Source: Sphingomonas sp. SRS2
GTDB lineage: Bacteria; Pseudomonadota; Alphaproteobacteria; Sphingomonadales; Sphingomonadaceae
Length of the DNA: 64,000 bases
NCBI RefSeq assembly: GCF_000971055.1
Contig: NZ_LARW01000090.1
Coordinates: 1-64,000, forward strand
Direction: 5' to 3'
Positions within the stretch are counted from its first letter, which is position 1. Each line of letters begins with the position of its first letter. This document shows, in pieces, positions 11,313 to 20,570 of the stretch. The notes below the pieces were generated by a model. It was not told the origin of the DNA and did no database searches. It saw only the letters and a program-made list of their open reading frames with translations. Both the position numbers and the translations under genes were made by a program.

Positions 11313-14300
11313 TCCGCCGCCGTACCGGCCAGTTCGGCCGACCATTCGCGTGACCGCCCGATCCACACGCGCAGCAGCGCGAGCAGCAGTTCGATATCAA
11401 CCGGTTTGGCGATGTAATCGGACGCACCGGCGTCGAGGCATTTCTGCCGGTCGCCCTTCATCGCCTTGGCTGTCACCGCGATCAACGGTAGCTCGGCCAG
11501 TTCCTTGCGCTGCCGGATCTGCTGCATCGTCTCATAGCCGTCCATCTCGGGCATCATGATGTCGATCAGCGCGATATCTATCCCCGGAGTCTGTTCAAGG
11601 ATGATGATGCCGTCCTGGCCACGCTCGGCATGGAGAACCTCGACATCATAGCTCTCCAGCACGCTGGTGAGCGAATAGATGTTGCGGATATCGTCATCGA
11701 CGATCAGGATTTTTGCTCCGGCCAACTCCGGTACCGTCCGCAACGCCGACGCTGTCTCATTGCCGTCGACCAGCGTCAGCGCCGGTGCGTGCGGCTGATT
11801 GTGCACCAGCGCCGCAAGATCGCCGAACACCTGTTTGAGCTGTTCGGGCGTCGCCGGCTTTTCGGTGATGCCGATCGCGCCCAGGCCCTGCGCTTCGGCG
11901 AGCCGGTCGCGGCCGGACACGACATGGATCGGGATGCGCATCGTCTGGGGATCGTGCTTGAGCAGATCGAGCAGCACGAAGCCGTCGATATCGGACAGGC
12001 CGAGATCAAGGGTGATCGCGTTGGGTTGCATCTTGCGCGCCATCGCCAGCGTGCCCGCGCCTGCGGTCGAGATTACGCCCTTGAGCCCCGCCTCATGTGC
12101 GACGTCGAGCAGGATCGATGCGAACGTCGGATCATCCTCGATGATCAGCACGAAGGGCGCCGCGTCGAGCGCATCGCGATCGTCGGTAACTTCCATCGGC
12201 GCGGGCAGGGCGGTGGGGACGTTCGCCCCGCTATTGTCATAACGCGCCGTCGTTCCGCTGCCGATCACCGCCGCCGGGGCGACGGCCTGTATCGGCACGA
12301 ACAGGGTAAAGGTGGAGCCTTCGCCCGGAGTGGAGCTTACCTGCAACTCGCCGCCGAGCAGGCGCGCGATTTCGCGGCTGATCGAGAGGCCGAGGCCGGT
12401 GCCGCCATATTTGCGGCTGGTGGTGCCGTCGGCCTGCTGGAACGCCTCGAAGATCAGCTTCTGCTTGTCCTGCGGAATGCCGATACCGGTGTCGGTCACG
12501 GCGATCTCGATCACGCCGTTTGCGTGGCGCAGCACCGGATGGTTGGTGCTCCACCCCGCGGCCACGTTACGCACCGCGAGCGTCACGCTGCCATGCGCGG
12601 TGAACTTGAACGCGTTCGACAGCAGGTTGAGGACGACCTGTTGCAGGCGCTTCTCGTCGGTGCGGATCGCGCCCGGCAGCGTCTCATCGAATTCGACGCG
12701 AAAATCGAGATTCTTGTCGGCGGCGAGCTGGCGGAAGGTGCGTTCCATATGCTGCCTGAGGCTGCCCATCGGCATGTCGCCCAGCTCGATCGACACCGTG
12801 CCCGATTCGATCTTCGAAAGATCGAGGATGTCGTTGATCAGGCTGAGCAGATCCGACCCCGCCGAATTGATCGTCCGCGCGAACTCGGTCTGCTTTTCGT
12901 TGAGGTTGCCCTGCGGATTGTCGGCCAGCAGCTTCGAGAGGATCAGCAGCGAGTTGAGCGGCGTGCGCAGCTCGTGCGACATATTGGCGAGGAACTCGGA
13001 CTTGTATTTGGAGGTCAGGGCGAGCTGTTCGGCCTTCTCCTCGACCGCGCGGCGGGCCATGTCGATTTCGAGGTTCTTCGCCTCGACCTGACGCTTTTCA
13101 TTTTCGAGCAGCTGCGCTTTTTCCTGCAATTCCTCGTTGGTGGCGTGCAATTCCTCCTGTTTGGTGGTCAGTTCGGTCTGCCGCGCCTGAAGCTCCTGGG
13201 TCAGGAGCTGTGACTGCTTGAGCAGGCCCTCGGTGCGCATTGTCGCTGCGATCGTGTTGAGCACGATGCCAACCGATTCCATGAGCTGGTCGAGGAAACT
13301 CTGGTGCGTCTCGTTGAACTCGCTGAACGAGGCCAGCTCGATCACCGCCTTCACATCATCTTCGAACAGCGCCGGCAGGATGTTGATGTTGGCGGGGGCG
13401 GCATGCCCCAGGCCCGACCCGATCCGGACGAAATCCGCCGGCGCATTCTGTAGCAGGATCGGGCGTTTGTCGGCGGCGGCCTGCCCGACCAGGCCCTCGC
13501 GCAGATTGAAGGTGGGCTTCAGCTCGTCGCGCTTCTCGGCGCCATAGCTTGCGGCCAGTTCGAGAACGGTCTCGTTCTCCTCACGCTTGGCGACGTAGAA
13601 GACCCCATATTGCGCGTTCACTAGCGGCGCGAGCTCCGACATGATCAGGTTCGACACGGTGGTGAGATCGCGTTCGCCCTGCAGCATGCGGGAGAAGCGC
13701 GCGAGGTTGGTCTTGAGCCAATCCTGCTCCGCATTCTTCAAGGTCTGTTCCTTGAGGTTGCGGATCATCTCGTTGATATTGTCCTTGAGCGCGGCCATCT
13801 CGCCCGACGCCTCCACCGCGACCGATCGGGTAAGGTCGCCCTTGGTGACGGCGGTCGCCACGTCGGCGATCGACCGCACCTGATTAGTCAGGTTAGTCGC
13901 CATCGCGTTGACGTTGTCGGTAAGGTCGCGCCACAGGCCCGACGCGCCGGGCACGCGCGCCTGACCGCCCAGCTTGCCCTCGATGCCGACCTCGCGGGCC
14001 ATGTTGGTGACCTGGTCGCCGAAGGTCGACAGCGTGTCGATCATGAAGTTGATCGTCTCGGCGAGCGCGGCGATTTCGCCCTTGGCGTCGACGGTCAGCT
14101 TGCGCTTGAGGTTGCCCTGGGCCACCGCGGTCACCACGTCGGCAATACCGCGCACCTGGTTGGTCAGGTTGGTCGCCATCAAGTTGACGTTGTCGGTCAG
14201 ATCCTTCCACGTGCCGCCCACGCCGGGCACCTGCGCCTGACCACCGAGCTTGCCTTCGGTGCCGACCTCGCGGGCGACGCGCGTCACTTCCGACGCGAAG

Positions 14301-16687
14301 CCGTTGAGCTGATCGACCATGACGTTGATCGTGTCTTTCAGCGCGAGGATTTCGCCCTTCACGTCGACGGTGATCTTCTTGGACAGATCGCCGCGTGCCA
14401 CGGCCGTGGTCACGTCGGCGATGTTGCGAACCTGGCCGGTGAGATTGTCAGCCATCAGGTTGACGTTGTCGGTGAGATCCTTCCAGGTGCCGGCGACGCC
14501 GCGCACCTGCGCCTGTCCGCCCAGCTTGCCCTCGGTGCCGACTTCGCGGGCGACGCGGGTCACTTCCGACGCGAAGGAGTTGAGCTGATCGACCATCGTA
14601 TTGATGGTGTTCTTCAGTTCGAGGATTTCGCCCTTCACATCGACGGTGATTTTCTTCGACAGATCGCCCAGCGCCACGGCCGTTGTCACCTCGGCGATGT
14701 TGCGGACCTGACCGGTAAGGTTGGCCGCCATTGCGTTCACATTGTCGGTGAGATCCTTCCAGGTGCCGCCGACACCTTCGACCTGCGCCTGACCGCCGAG
14801 CTTGCCCTCCGAACCAACTTCACGCGCCACGCGGGTCACTTCGGATGCGAAGCTGTTGAGCTGATCGACCATCGTATTGATGGTGTTCTTCAGTTCGAGG
14901 ATTTCGCCTTTCACGTCGACGGTGATCTTCTTGGAAAGGTCGCCGCGCGCGACGGCGGTGGTCACCTCGGCGATGTTGCGGACCTGTCCGGTCAGGTTGC
15001 CCGCCATCAGGTTCACATTGTCGGTAAGATCCTTCCAGGTGCCGCCGACGCCTTCGACCTGCGCCTGACCGCCGAGCTTGCCCTCCGAACCCACTTCGCG
15101 GGCCACGCGGGTCACTTCGGATGCGAAGCTGTTGAGCTGATCGACCATCGTGTTGATGGTGTTTTTCAGTTCGAGGATCTCGCCCTTCACGTCGACGGTG
15201 ATCTTCTTGGAAAGGTCGCCGCGCGCCACGGCGGTGGTCACATCGGCGATGTTGCGGACCTGTCCGGTGAGATTGTCGGCCATCAGGTTGACGTTGTCGG
15301 TGAGGTCCTTCCACGTCCCGGCGACGCCGGGCACCTGCGCCTGCCCGCCGAGCTTGCCTTCGGTGCCGACCTCGCGCGCCACGCGGGTCACTTCGGATGC
15401 GAAGCCGTTGAGCTGATCGACCATCACGTTGATGGTGTTCTTGAGTTCGAGGATTTCGCCCTTCACGTCGACGGTGATCTTCTTGGACAGATCACCCGAT
15501 GCCACGGCGGTGGTGACTTCGGCGATGTTGCGGACCTGTCCGGTGAGATTGTCGGCCATCAGGTTGACGTTGTCGGTGAGATCCTTCCACGTGCCGGCGA
15601 CGCCCGGCACCTGTGCCTGACCGCCGAGCTTGCCTTCTGTGCCGACCTCGCGCGCCACGCGGGTCACTTCGGATGCGAAGCCGTTGAGCTGATCGACCAT
15701 GACATTGATGGTGTTCTTGAGCTCGAGGATCTCGCCCTTCACGTCGACGGTGATCTTCTTCGATAGATCGCCGGACGCCACGGCGGTGGTGACTTCGGCG
15801 ATGTTACGCACCTGCCCGGTCAGATTGTCGGCCATCAGGTTGACGTTGTCGGTGAGATCTTTCCACGTGCCGGCGACGCCTTCGACGCGTGCCTGGCCGC
15901 CGAGCTTGCCTTCGGTACCGACCTCGCGCGCCACGCGGGTCACTTCGGATGCGAAGCTGTTGAGCTGGTCGACCATCGTATTGATGGTGTTCTTGAGTTC
16001 GAGGATTTCGCCCTTCACCTCGACGGTTATCTTCTTGGACAAATCGCCCGACGCCACGGCGGTGGTCACCTCGGCGATGTTACGGACCTGCCCGGTCAGA
16101 TTGGCCGCCATCAGGTTGACGTTGTCGGTAAGGTCCTTCCAGGTGCCGGCGACGCCCTTCACGGTCGCCTGGCCGCCGAGCTTGCCTTCGGTACCGACCT
16201 CGCGCGCCACGCGCGTCACTTCGGAGGCGAAGGAGGCGAGCTGGCCAACCATCGTGTTCACGACATTGCCGATGCGCAGGAACTCGCCACGCAGGGGGCG
16301 ACCGTCGATCTCGACCGTCATGGATTGCGACAGATCGCCCTTGGCGACCGCGCCGATCACGCGCGCGACCTCAGCGGTCGGCTGGACCATGTCCTCGATC
16401 AGCTCGTTGACCGACCGGATCGCATTCTCCCATCCGCCGGTCGCCGATTTGACACGGCCGCGCTGGGTGATCTTGCCTTCCTTGCCGACCACGACGGAAA
16501 GCCGGCCAAGTTCCTCGGCGATCTGCTGGTTGATCTCTACGACTTCGTTGAAAAGTTGCGCGATCTCGCCATCGGGACCGGCGATATCGTCGCGGAGCCG
16601 AACGGAAAAATCGCCGCGCCGCAGGCTGCGCAGGGCGGACACCAGATGACGGCGATCGAGGCCGTCGATGGAGGTTTCGGCGTTCAC
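11309..16687 (-). CDS. Giant hybrid histidine kinase with about ten tandem HAMP units
   Basis: The 1792-residue product has no clear membrane segment, so it is probably cytosolic. Residues about 15-975 are HAMP-like units, at least nine carrying the WKDLTDNVN (or WRDLTDNVN) motif, with a 92-residue period. A GAF domain (about 1000-1140) and a Gln/Glu-rich coiled coil (about 1150-1230) follow. The phosphoacceptor is in [12 protein letters not shown] (His1238), and the ATPase domain includes GTGLGLSI. Two receivers end the protein, with Asp near 1561 ([11 protein letters not shown]) and Asp1709 ([11 protein letters not shown]). The layout resembles fungal group III (Nik1-type) kinases and their bacterial relatives, which sense osmotic or other cytoplasmic cues. 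It is the first gene of a coupled pair with the REC-PAS kinase. Confidence 0.93.
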   Translation of the reverse strand: MNAETSIDGLDRRHLVSALRSLRRGDFSVRLRDDIAGPDGEIAQLFNEVVEINQQIAEELGRLSVVVGKEGKITQRGRVKSATGGWENAIRSVNELIEDMVQPTAEVARVIGAVAKGDLSQSMTVEIDGRPLRGEFLRIGNVVNTMVGQLASFASEVTRVAREVGTEGKLGGQATVKGVAGTWKDLTDNVNLMAANLTGQVRNIAEVTTAVASGDLSKKITVEVKGEILELKNTINTMVDQLNSFASEVTRVAREVGTEGKLGGQARVEGVAGTWKDLTDNVNLMADNLTGQVRNIAEVTTAVASGDLSKKITVDVKGEILELKNTINVMVDQLNGFASEVTRVAREVGTEGKLGGQAQVPGVAGTWKDLTDNVNLMADNLTGQVRNIAEVTTAVASGDLSKKITVDVKGEILELKNTINVMVDQLNGFASEVTRVAREVGTEGKLGGQAQVPGVAGTWKDLTDNVNLMADNLTGQVRNIADVTTAVARGDLSKKITVDVKGEILELKNTINTMVDQLNSFASEVTRVAREVGSEGKLGGQAQVEGVGGTWKDLTDNVNLMAGNLTGQVRNIAEVTTAVARGDLSKKITVDVKGEILELKNTINTMVDQLNSFASEVTRVAREVGSEGKLGGQAQVEGVGGTWKDLTDNVNAMAANLTGQVRNIAEVTTAVALGDLSKKITVDVKGEILELKNTINTMVDQLNSFASEVTRVAREVGTEGKLGGQAQVRGVAGTWKDLTDNVNLMADNLTGQVRNIADVTTAVARGDLSKKITVDVKGEILALKDTINVMVDQLNGFASEVTRVAREVGTEGKLGGQAQVPGVGGTWKDLTDNVNLMATNLTNQVRGIADVVTAVAQGNLKRKLTVDAKGEIAALAETINFMIDTLSTFGDQVTNMAREVGIEGKLGGQARVPGASGLWRDLTDNVNAMATNLTNQVRSIADVATAVTKGDLTRSVAVEASGEMAALKDNINEMIRNLKEQTLKNAEQDWLKTNLARFSRMLQGERDLTTVSNLIMSELAPLVNAQYGVFYVAKREENETVLELAASYGAEKRDELKPTFNLREGLVGQAAADKRPILLQNAPADFVRIGSGLGHAAPANINILPALFEDDVKAVIELASFSEFNETHQSFLDQLMESVGIVLNTIAATMRTEGLLKQSQLLTQELQARQTELTTKQEELHATNEELQEKAQLLENEKRQVEAKNLEIDMARRAVEEKAEQLALTSKYKSEFLANMSHELRTPLNSLLILSKLLADNPQGNLNEKQTEFARTINSAGSDLLSLINDILDLSKIESGTVSIELGDMPMGSLRQHMERTFRQLAADKNLDFRVEFDETLPGAIRTDEKRLQQVVLNLLSNAFKFTAHGSVTLAVRNVAAGWSTNHPVLRHANGVIEIAVTDTGIGIPQDKQKLIFEAFQQADGTTSRKYGGTGLGLSISREIARLLGGELQVSSTPGEGSTFTLFVPIQAVAPAAVIGSGTTARYDNSGANVPTALPAPMEVTDDRDALDAAPFVLIIEDDPTFASILLDVAHEAGLKGVISTAGAGTLAMARKMQPNAITLDLGLSDIDGFVLLDLLKHDPQTMRIPIHVVSGRDRLAEAQGLGAIGITEKPATPEQLKQVFGDLAALVHNQPHAPALTLVDGNETASALRTVPELAGAKILIVDDDIRNIYSLTSVLESYDVEVLHAERGQDGIIILEQTPGIDIALIDIMMPEMDGYETMQQIRQRKELAELPLIAVTAKAMKGDRQKCLDAGASDYIAKPVDIELLLALLRVWIGRSREWSAELAGTAAE
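13890..16250. repeat. In-gene tandem DNA repeat array, 276-bp unit (HAMP modules)
   Basis: The sequence GTTGAGCTGATCGACCA and close variants recurs at 14303, 14579, 14855, 15131, 15407, 15683 and 15959, exactly 276 bp (92 codons) apart. The units between are near-identical. The units at about 13890-14165 and before 16250 are more diverged. The repeats encode HAMP modules of the giant kinase. Identity at the DNA level, including synonymous positions, points to recent duplication or ongoing gene conversion. Confidence 0.95.
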
Positions 16688-16885
16688 TAACGGCTCCCGG
16701 TTTTCTCCCCCCGGTTAGAAGTGTCGCTCGGCCCCCCGGCCCGCGAGACGGTACATAGCAACGTCGAGTTGAGTGGTCTCGCAAAATTTTCGAGCCGTAA
16801 CGTCTTGCCATCATGGCCTTGCCGATCCTATTGCTCAATCCGCTTTGGGGAGCCTGCGTGGAAATTGCGACGAGCACCGTAGCGA

Positions 16886-17254
16886 ATGCCCAGCCAAGCC
16901 CTTGCCACGTTCATCCGGTCGACCTTCCGGTCGGTGTGGGCGCTCGAGCTGTTGCTGCTGATCGCCGGGGAAGGGGCGAGAAGCTGGTCGCAGGCCGAAC
17001 TCGTCGCGGCGTTGCGGGCCAGCGAGCTGATTGTCGCCCGCGCGATCGAGGAATTGGCGGCGGCCGGCCTGGTCCTGATCGAGCAGGACATGCGGGTGCG
17101 CTTCGGGCCGGTATCGGATGATCTGCGCGATATGACGGCAATGACCGGGGCGCTCTATGCGCGATCGCCCGACAAAATTCGGCGCATGATCGTCAGTGCA
17201 GGCACCGACGGGCTTACCGCTTTCTCCGACGCCTTCCGGATACGGAAAGACTGA
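16886..17254 (+). CDS. Small protein with winged-helix-like fold, function unknown
   Basis: The 122-residue product reads as a helix-rich domain. Residues about 15-75 have the spacing of a winged-helix DNA-binding domain (SQAELVAALRASELIVARAIEELAAAGLVL), followed by a short wing-like segment. I do not recognise a named family; it could be a transcription factor or a protein-interaction wHTH. It is first in a tight three-gene run, with 2 bp to the next gene, and is divergent from the HAMP-array kinase, sharing the 198-bp control region with it. Codon use matches the neighbours. The coding call is firm, the function is not. Confidence 0.7.
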   Translation: MPSQALATFIRSTFRSVWALELLLLIAGEGARSWSQAELVAALRASELIVARAIEELAAAGLVLIEQDMRVRFGPVSDDLRDMTAMTGALYARSPDKIRRMIVSAGTDGLTAFSDAFRIRKD

Positions 17255-17256
17255 CG

Positions 17257-17529
17257 ATGTTCGCCTACCTTCCCGCCGCGGTTTATCTGCTATGTTTCGC
17301 GACCAGTGCGCTGTGCGCGATCATGCTGGGCGGCAGCTATCGGCGGTCGGGCGCGTCACTCCTGTTCTGGAGTTCCTGTTGCTTCGTGCTGCTCGCGATG
17401 GGCAATCTGGTCCTGGTGTTCGACTTGCTGGTCATCCAGTCGGTCGATCTGCGGATACCCCGCATCCTGCTGAGCCTGGCGGCGATATCGACTTTGCTGT
17501 TCGGCTTTATCTGGAATGGGGAGGACTGA
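17257..17529 (+). CDS. DUF5985-like small membrane protein (first of a pair)
   Basis: The 90-residue product is almost entirely three hydrophobic helices (about 5-25, 33-58, 65-85) joined by short charged turns (YRRSG). This matches the DUF5985 family as I remember it; no function is assigned to the family. It lies 2 bp after the wHTH-like gene and directly abuts the following similar gene, so the three are an operon. Family assignment is by length, topology and pairing. Confidence 0.68.
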   Translation: MFAYLPAAVYLLCFATSALCAIMLGGSYRRSGASLLFWSSCCFVLLAMGNLVLVFDLLVIQSVDLRIPRILLSLAAISTLLFGFIWNGED

Positions 17530-17793
17530 GTGCCGCTGGTCGATTTCCTCAGCGGCGCGGTGATGTTCGGCCATCTGATCGCCGGCCTGTTCTTCCTGCG
17601 CTTCTGGCGACGGACGGGCGATGAGCTGTTCCTGGCCTTTGCGCTCGCCTTCGCGCTGTTCGGCGTCGCGCAGGGGGCGATCATGCTCGCGAACAATTAT
17701 TTCGAGGAGCGCAGCTGGGCCTATCTTCCGCGTCTGATTGGGTTCGCGATCATCATCGCCGCGATCTTGCGCAAGAACCGCCGGCGGACCTAG
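17530..17793 (+). CDS. DUF5985-like small membrane protein (second of a pair)
   Basis: The 87-residue product starts at a GTG directly after the TGA of the preceding gene. It has three predicted membrane helices (about 4-24, 32-55, 63-80) and ends with a basic tail KNRRRT. Its topology parallels the upstream protein while the sequence differs, suggesting an ancient duplication and possibly a hetero-oligomer in the inner membrane. It converges on recN with 1 bp between the stop codons. Confidence 0.68.
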   Translation: MPLVDFLSGAVMFGHLIAGLFFLRFWRRTGDELFLAFALAFALFGVAQGAIMLANNYFEERSWAYLPRLIGFAIIIAAILRKNRRRT

Positions 17794-17794
17794 C

Positions 17795-19456
17795 TCAAAC
17801 CGCTTCGAGCAGCCGCATCGCCTGCGCGCGCGCTTCGGCGGTGACTTCGGCGCCCGACAGCATGCGTGCAATTTCCTCCCGGCGTTCCTCGGAGTCGAGT
17901 GGGCGGACCCCGGTGCGGGTAACGAGACCGTCATGGCTCTTGGCGATCAGCCAGTGATGGCGGCCGCGCGCCGCGACCTGCGGGCTGTGGGTGACGACCA
18001 GCAGCTGCGCGCCGCTGGCGAGACGCTGCAATCTTTCGCCGATCGCGCTCGCCACCGCGCCGCCGACGCCGCGATCAATCTCATCGAAGATCATCGTCGT
18101 GGCGGCGCCTTCCTCGGCGAGCGCGACCTTTAGCGCGAGGATGAAGCGCGACAGCTCGCCGCCGCTCGCGATCTTGATAAGCGGCGCGAAGGGCGCCCCG
18201 GGATTGGTCGATATCTCGAACTCGACCCGGTCGCGGCCCGATGGGGACCAACCGCTCTCAGGCAGAGTCTCGACCATCGTGCGAAAACGCGCGGCGTCGA
18301 GCTTGAGCGGGGCCAGTTCGCCGGCGACCGCCGCGTCGAGCCGCGCGGCGGCGGCGCTCCGTGCCTCGCTGAGCCGTATCGCGGCGTCGGTGTAGGTTTG
18401 ACGGGCGGACTTTGCGGTGGCTTCAAGCTTGGCGAGGCCCGCATCGCCTGCCTCGATCCGGTCGAGCCTGCCCGCCAGTTCGTCGCGTAGCGCCGCGAGT
18501 GTGTCGGGATCGACGCGGTGCTTGCGGGCGAGAGCGCGCAGCTCGAACAACCGGGTCTCGGCCGCGTCAAGGCGGGCGGGATCGAAGCGCATCGCATCGG
18601 CAGCGGCGGCGAGCCGATCCTCGGCCTCGCTCGCCTCGATCACCGCGCGGTCGAGTGCGGCGAGGGCTTCACCAAGCAGCGGATGTTCGGGAGCGATCCG
18701 GTCGAGCCGGCGGGCGGCCTGACGCAGCGCCGAAAGCCCGCCTTCGGACCCATCGAGATGCGCCGACACCGCTTCGAGGTCATCGGTGAGCTTCGCGCCC
18801 TTCTGCATGTCCGAGCGTTCGGCTGCGAGAATGGCCTCCTCGCCGGGTTCGGGCGCGAAGCGGGTAAGTTCGTCGACTGCGTGGTCGAGCCATTCGCGAT
18901 CTCGCGCGGCATTCTCCAGATCGGTCCGCGCGGCTTCCAGCGCGTCTTCGGCCTGACGCCAGGCGCGGTGCGCAGTGGCGACCCCGGCGACGTCGAGCCG
19001 CCCGAAGCTGTCGAGCAGCGTGCGGTGACCGCGCGGGTTGATCAGGCCGCGATCGTCATGCTGCCCGTGGATCTCGACCAGCATCGCGCCGAGTTCGCGC
19101 AACGTCGCCGCCGATGCGGGCTGGTCATTGATGAACGCCCGGCTGCCGCCGTCGGCCTTGACGACGCGACGGATCACAAGCGCTTCGCCGGCTTCGGTGT
19201 CGAACCCGTTTTCGGCGATCAGAGCGAAGGCAGGATGGTCCGGTGCGAGTTCAAAGCTGGCCGATACCATCGCCTGTGCCGCACCGTTTCGCACCAGTCC
19301 GCTGTCGGCGCGCATGCCGAGAGCGAGGCCGAGCGCATCGAGCAGAATCGACTTGCCCGCGCCAGTTTCCCCCGTGAGGGTGCCGAGTCCGGGCCCGAAT
19401 TCGAGATCGAGCGCCTCGATCAGCACGACGTCCCTGATGGCGAGCGCAGTCAGCAT
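17795..19456 (-). CDS. recN: DNA repair ATPase RecN
   Basis: The 553-residue SMC-like protein begins MLTALAIRDVVLIEALDLEF and has Walker A in GETGAGKSILLDAL. A long coiled-coil middle with two arms follows, then the ABC signature region (SGGELSRFILALK), Walker B (MIFDEIDRGVGG) and a late His switch (VTHSPQVAARG). RecN binds double-strand breaks and promotes their recombinational repair. I chose the ATG at 19456 because the family starts exactly there. An upstream in-frame ATG at 19621 would add 55 unrelated residues and overlap the divergent acyltransferase gene. The 93 bp between them must hold both promoters. Confidence 0.95.
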   Translation of the reverse strand: MLTALAIRDVVLIEALDLEFGPGLGTLTGETGAGKSILLDALGLALGMRADSGLVRNGAAQAMVSASFELAPDHPAFALIAENGFDTEAGEALVIRRVVKADGGSRAFINDQPASAATLRELGAMLVEIHGQHDDRGLINPRGHRTLLDSFGRLDVAGVATAHRAWRQAEDALEAARTDLENAARDREWLDHAVDELTRFAPEPGEEAILAAERSDMQKGAKLTDDLEAVSAHLDGSEGGLSALRQAARRLDRIAPEHPLLGEALAALDRAVIEASEAEDRLAAAADAMRFDPARLDAAETRLFELRALARKHRVDPDTLAALRDELAGRLDRIEAGDAGLAKLEATAKSARQTYTDAAIRLSEARSAAAARLDAAVAGELAPLKLDAARFRTMVETLPESGWSPSGRDRVEFEISTNPGAPFAPLIKIASGGELSRFILALKVALAEEGAATTMIFDEIDRGVGGAVASAIGERLQRLASGAQLLVVTHSPQVAARGRHHWLIAKSHDGLVTRTGVRPLDSEERREEIARMLSGAEVTAEARAQAMRLLEAV

Positions 19457-19549
19457 GGGACATCTGTAGAACATCGCCCCCCGCACCGCCAAGAGGCTGA
19501 TCACGGCAACGGGTCTTTCCTTCAGCCGGTTTATATCAATAGATAGGCC

Positions 19550-20512
19550 ATGGAATCCCGGCGGATAGAAATTCTCGATGGCTGGCGGGCGCTCAGCATC
19601 CTCCTCGTCCTGACAGGTCATTTCATTCCCATCGGTCCGAAAAACTGGGAGATGAACAGCGCCTTCGCGCTGTCCGGGCTCGCACTATTCTTTGTCCTGT
19701 CGGGTTTCCTGATCACCCGATTCCTGCTGGAACGGCAGGATATCCCGGACTTCCTGCGCCGGCGCTTGTTTCGTATCGTTCCGCTTGCGTGGTTGGCGAT
19801 GCTGATCCTGGCGATCTGGAACCGACCCGATTCGATCAGTCTGGCCGCCAACCTGCTCTTCATTTCCAACCTGTTTCCCGGCCAGCTTATGAATGGCGGC
19901 GGACATCTGTGGAGCCTGTGCGTCGAAGCGCAGTTCTATGTCGGTATCGCCTTGCTGGTCGCCCTCTGCGGTCGTCGAGGGCTGTATCTGCTTCCCTTGC
20001 TGTGCGTGGCCGTGACGGGCCTGCGCGTTCATGCCGACGCGCAGATCGACGTCGCGACCTGGCTGCGCGCCGACGAGATATTGGCGGGAGCGACACTCGC
20101 GCTGGTCTGCCATGACGAGCGTGCGACGGCGTGGATGAGGAAAGCGCCGGCCATTCTTCCGGTCCTGTTGCTGATCCTGCTGCTCGCGTCCGGCCGCCAG
20201 AGCGCGGGCATGTTGCACTTCGTCCGGCCTTATGCGGCGGCGAGCGCAGTCGGCTTGTCGATCTTCGCCTTTCCCGCGATTTTGCGTCGGTTGTTCACGT
20301 CCCGCCCCGCCGCATATGTCGCGAGCATCTCCTATGCCCTGTACGTCTATCATGGGATGCTGGCGGTGACGTGGCTGGGAAGTGGCGACATGCTGGCGCG
20401 CTATCTGAAGCGTCCGTTGCTGATCCTCGCGACCTTTGCCGCCGCGCATGTCTCGACCCGCTATTTCGAAAGGCCCGTCCTCGTCTGGGGCAAGCGGCGG
20501 GGGCGGCGCTGA
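19550..20512 (+). CDS. Acyltransferase 3 family membrane protein (OafA-like)
   Basis: The 320-residue protein starts RRIEILDGWRALSILLVLTGHF, the typical acyltransferase-3 opening with its conserved first-helix His. About nine to ten hydrophobic segments follow, with WSLCVEAQFY after the third and a C-terminal ERPVLVWGKRR. Relatives O-acetylate or O-succinylate lipopolysaccharide O-antigen, exopolysaccharide or peptidoglycan across the inner membrane. It is first in a run with the glycosidase-like and FkbM methyltransferase genes, which supports a surface-glycan role. The specific substrate is unknown. Confidence 0.9.
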   Translation: MESRRIEILDGWRALSILLVLTGHFIPIGPKNWEMNSAFALSGLALFFVLSGFLITRFLLERQDIPDFLRRRLFRIVPLAWLAMLILAIWNRPDSISLAANLLFISNLFPGQLMNGGGHLWSLCVEAQFYVGIALLVALCGRRGLYLLPLLCVAVTGLRVHADAQIDVATWLRADEILAGATLALVCHDERATAWMRKAPAILPVLLLILLLASGRQSAGMLHFVRPYAAASAVGLSIFAFPAILRRLFTSRPAAYVASISYALYVYHGMLAVTWLGSGDMLARYLKRPLLILATFAAAHVSTRYFERPVLVWGKRRGRR

Positions 20513-20570
20513 CACTTTCCTTTTCGGCGGCCAATGTCCATTAGAAGGCATGGCTTGGGTGGAGACGATA

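Noticed and set aside
11630-13213. A 527-codon plus-strand frame opposite the kinase core of the HAMP-array protein.
   Set aside because: It mirrors the conserved kinase and receiver coding sequence; no motif or start signal of its own is visible.
13890-16250. Regularly spaced repeats that could suggest a CRISPR array.
   Set aside because: The period is 276 bp, the repeats are in frame and the 'spacers' are equally conserved. The repeats encode HAMP modules and no cas gene is present.
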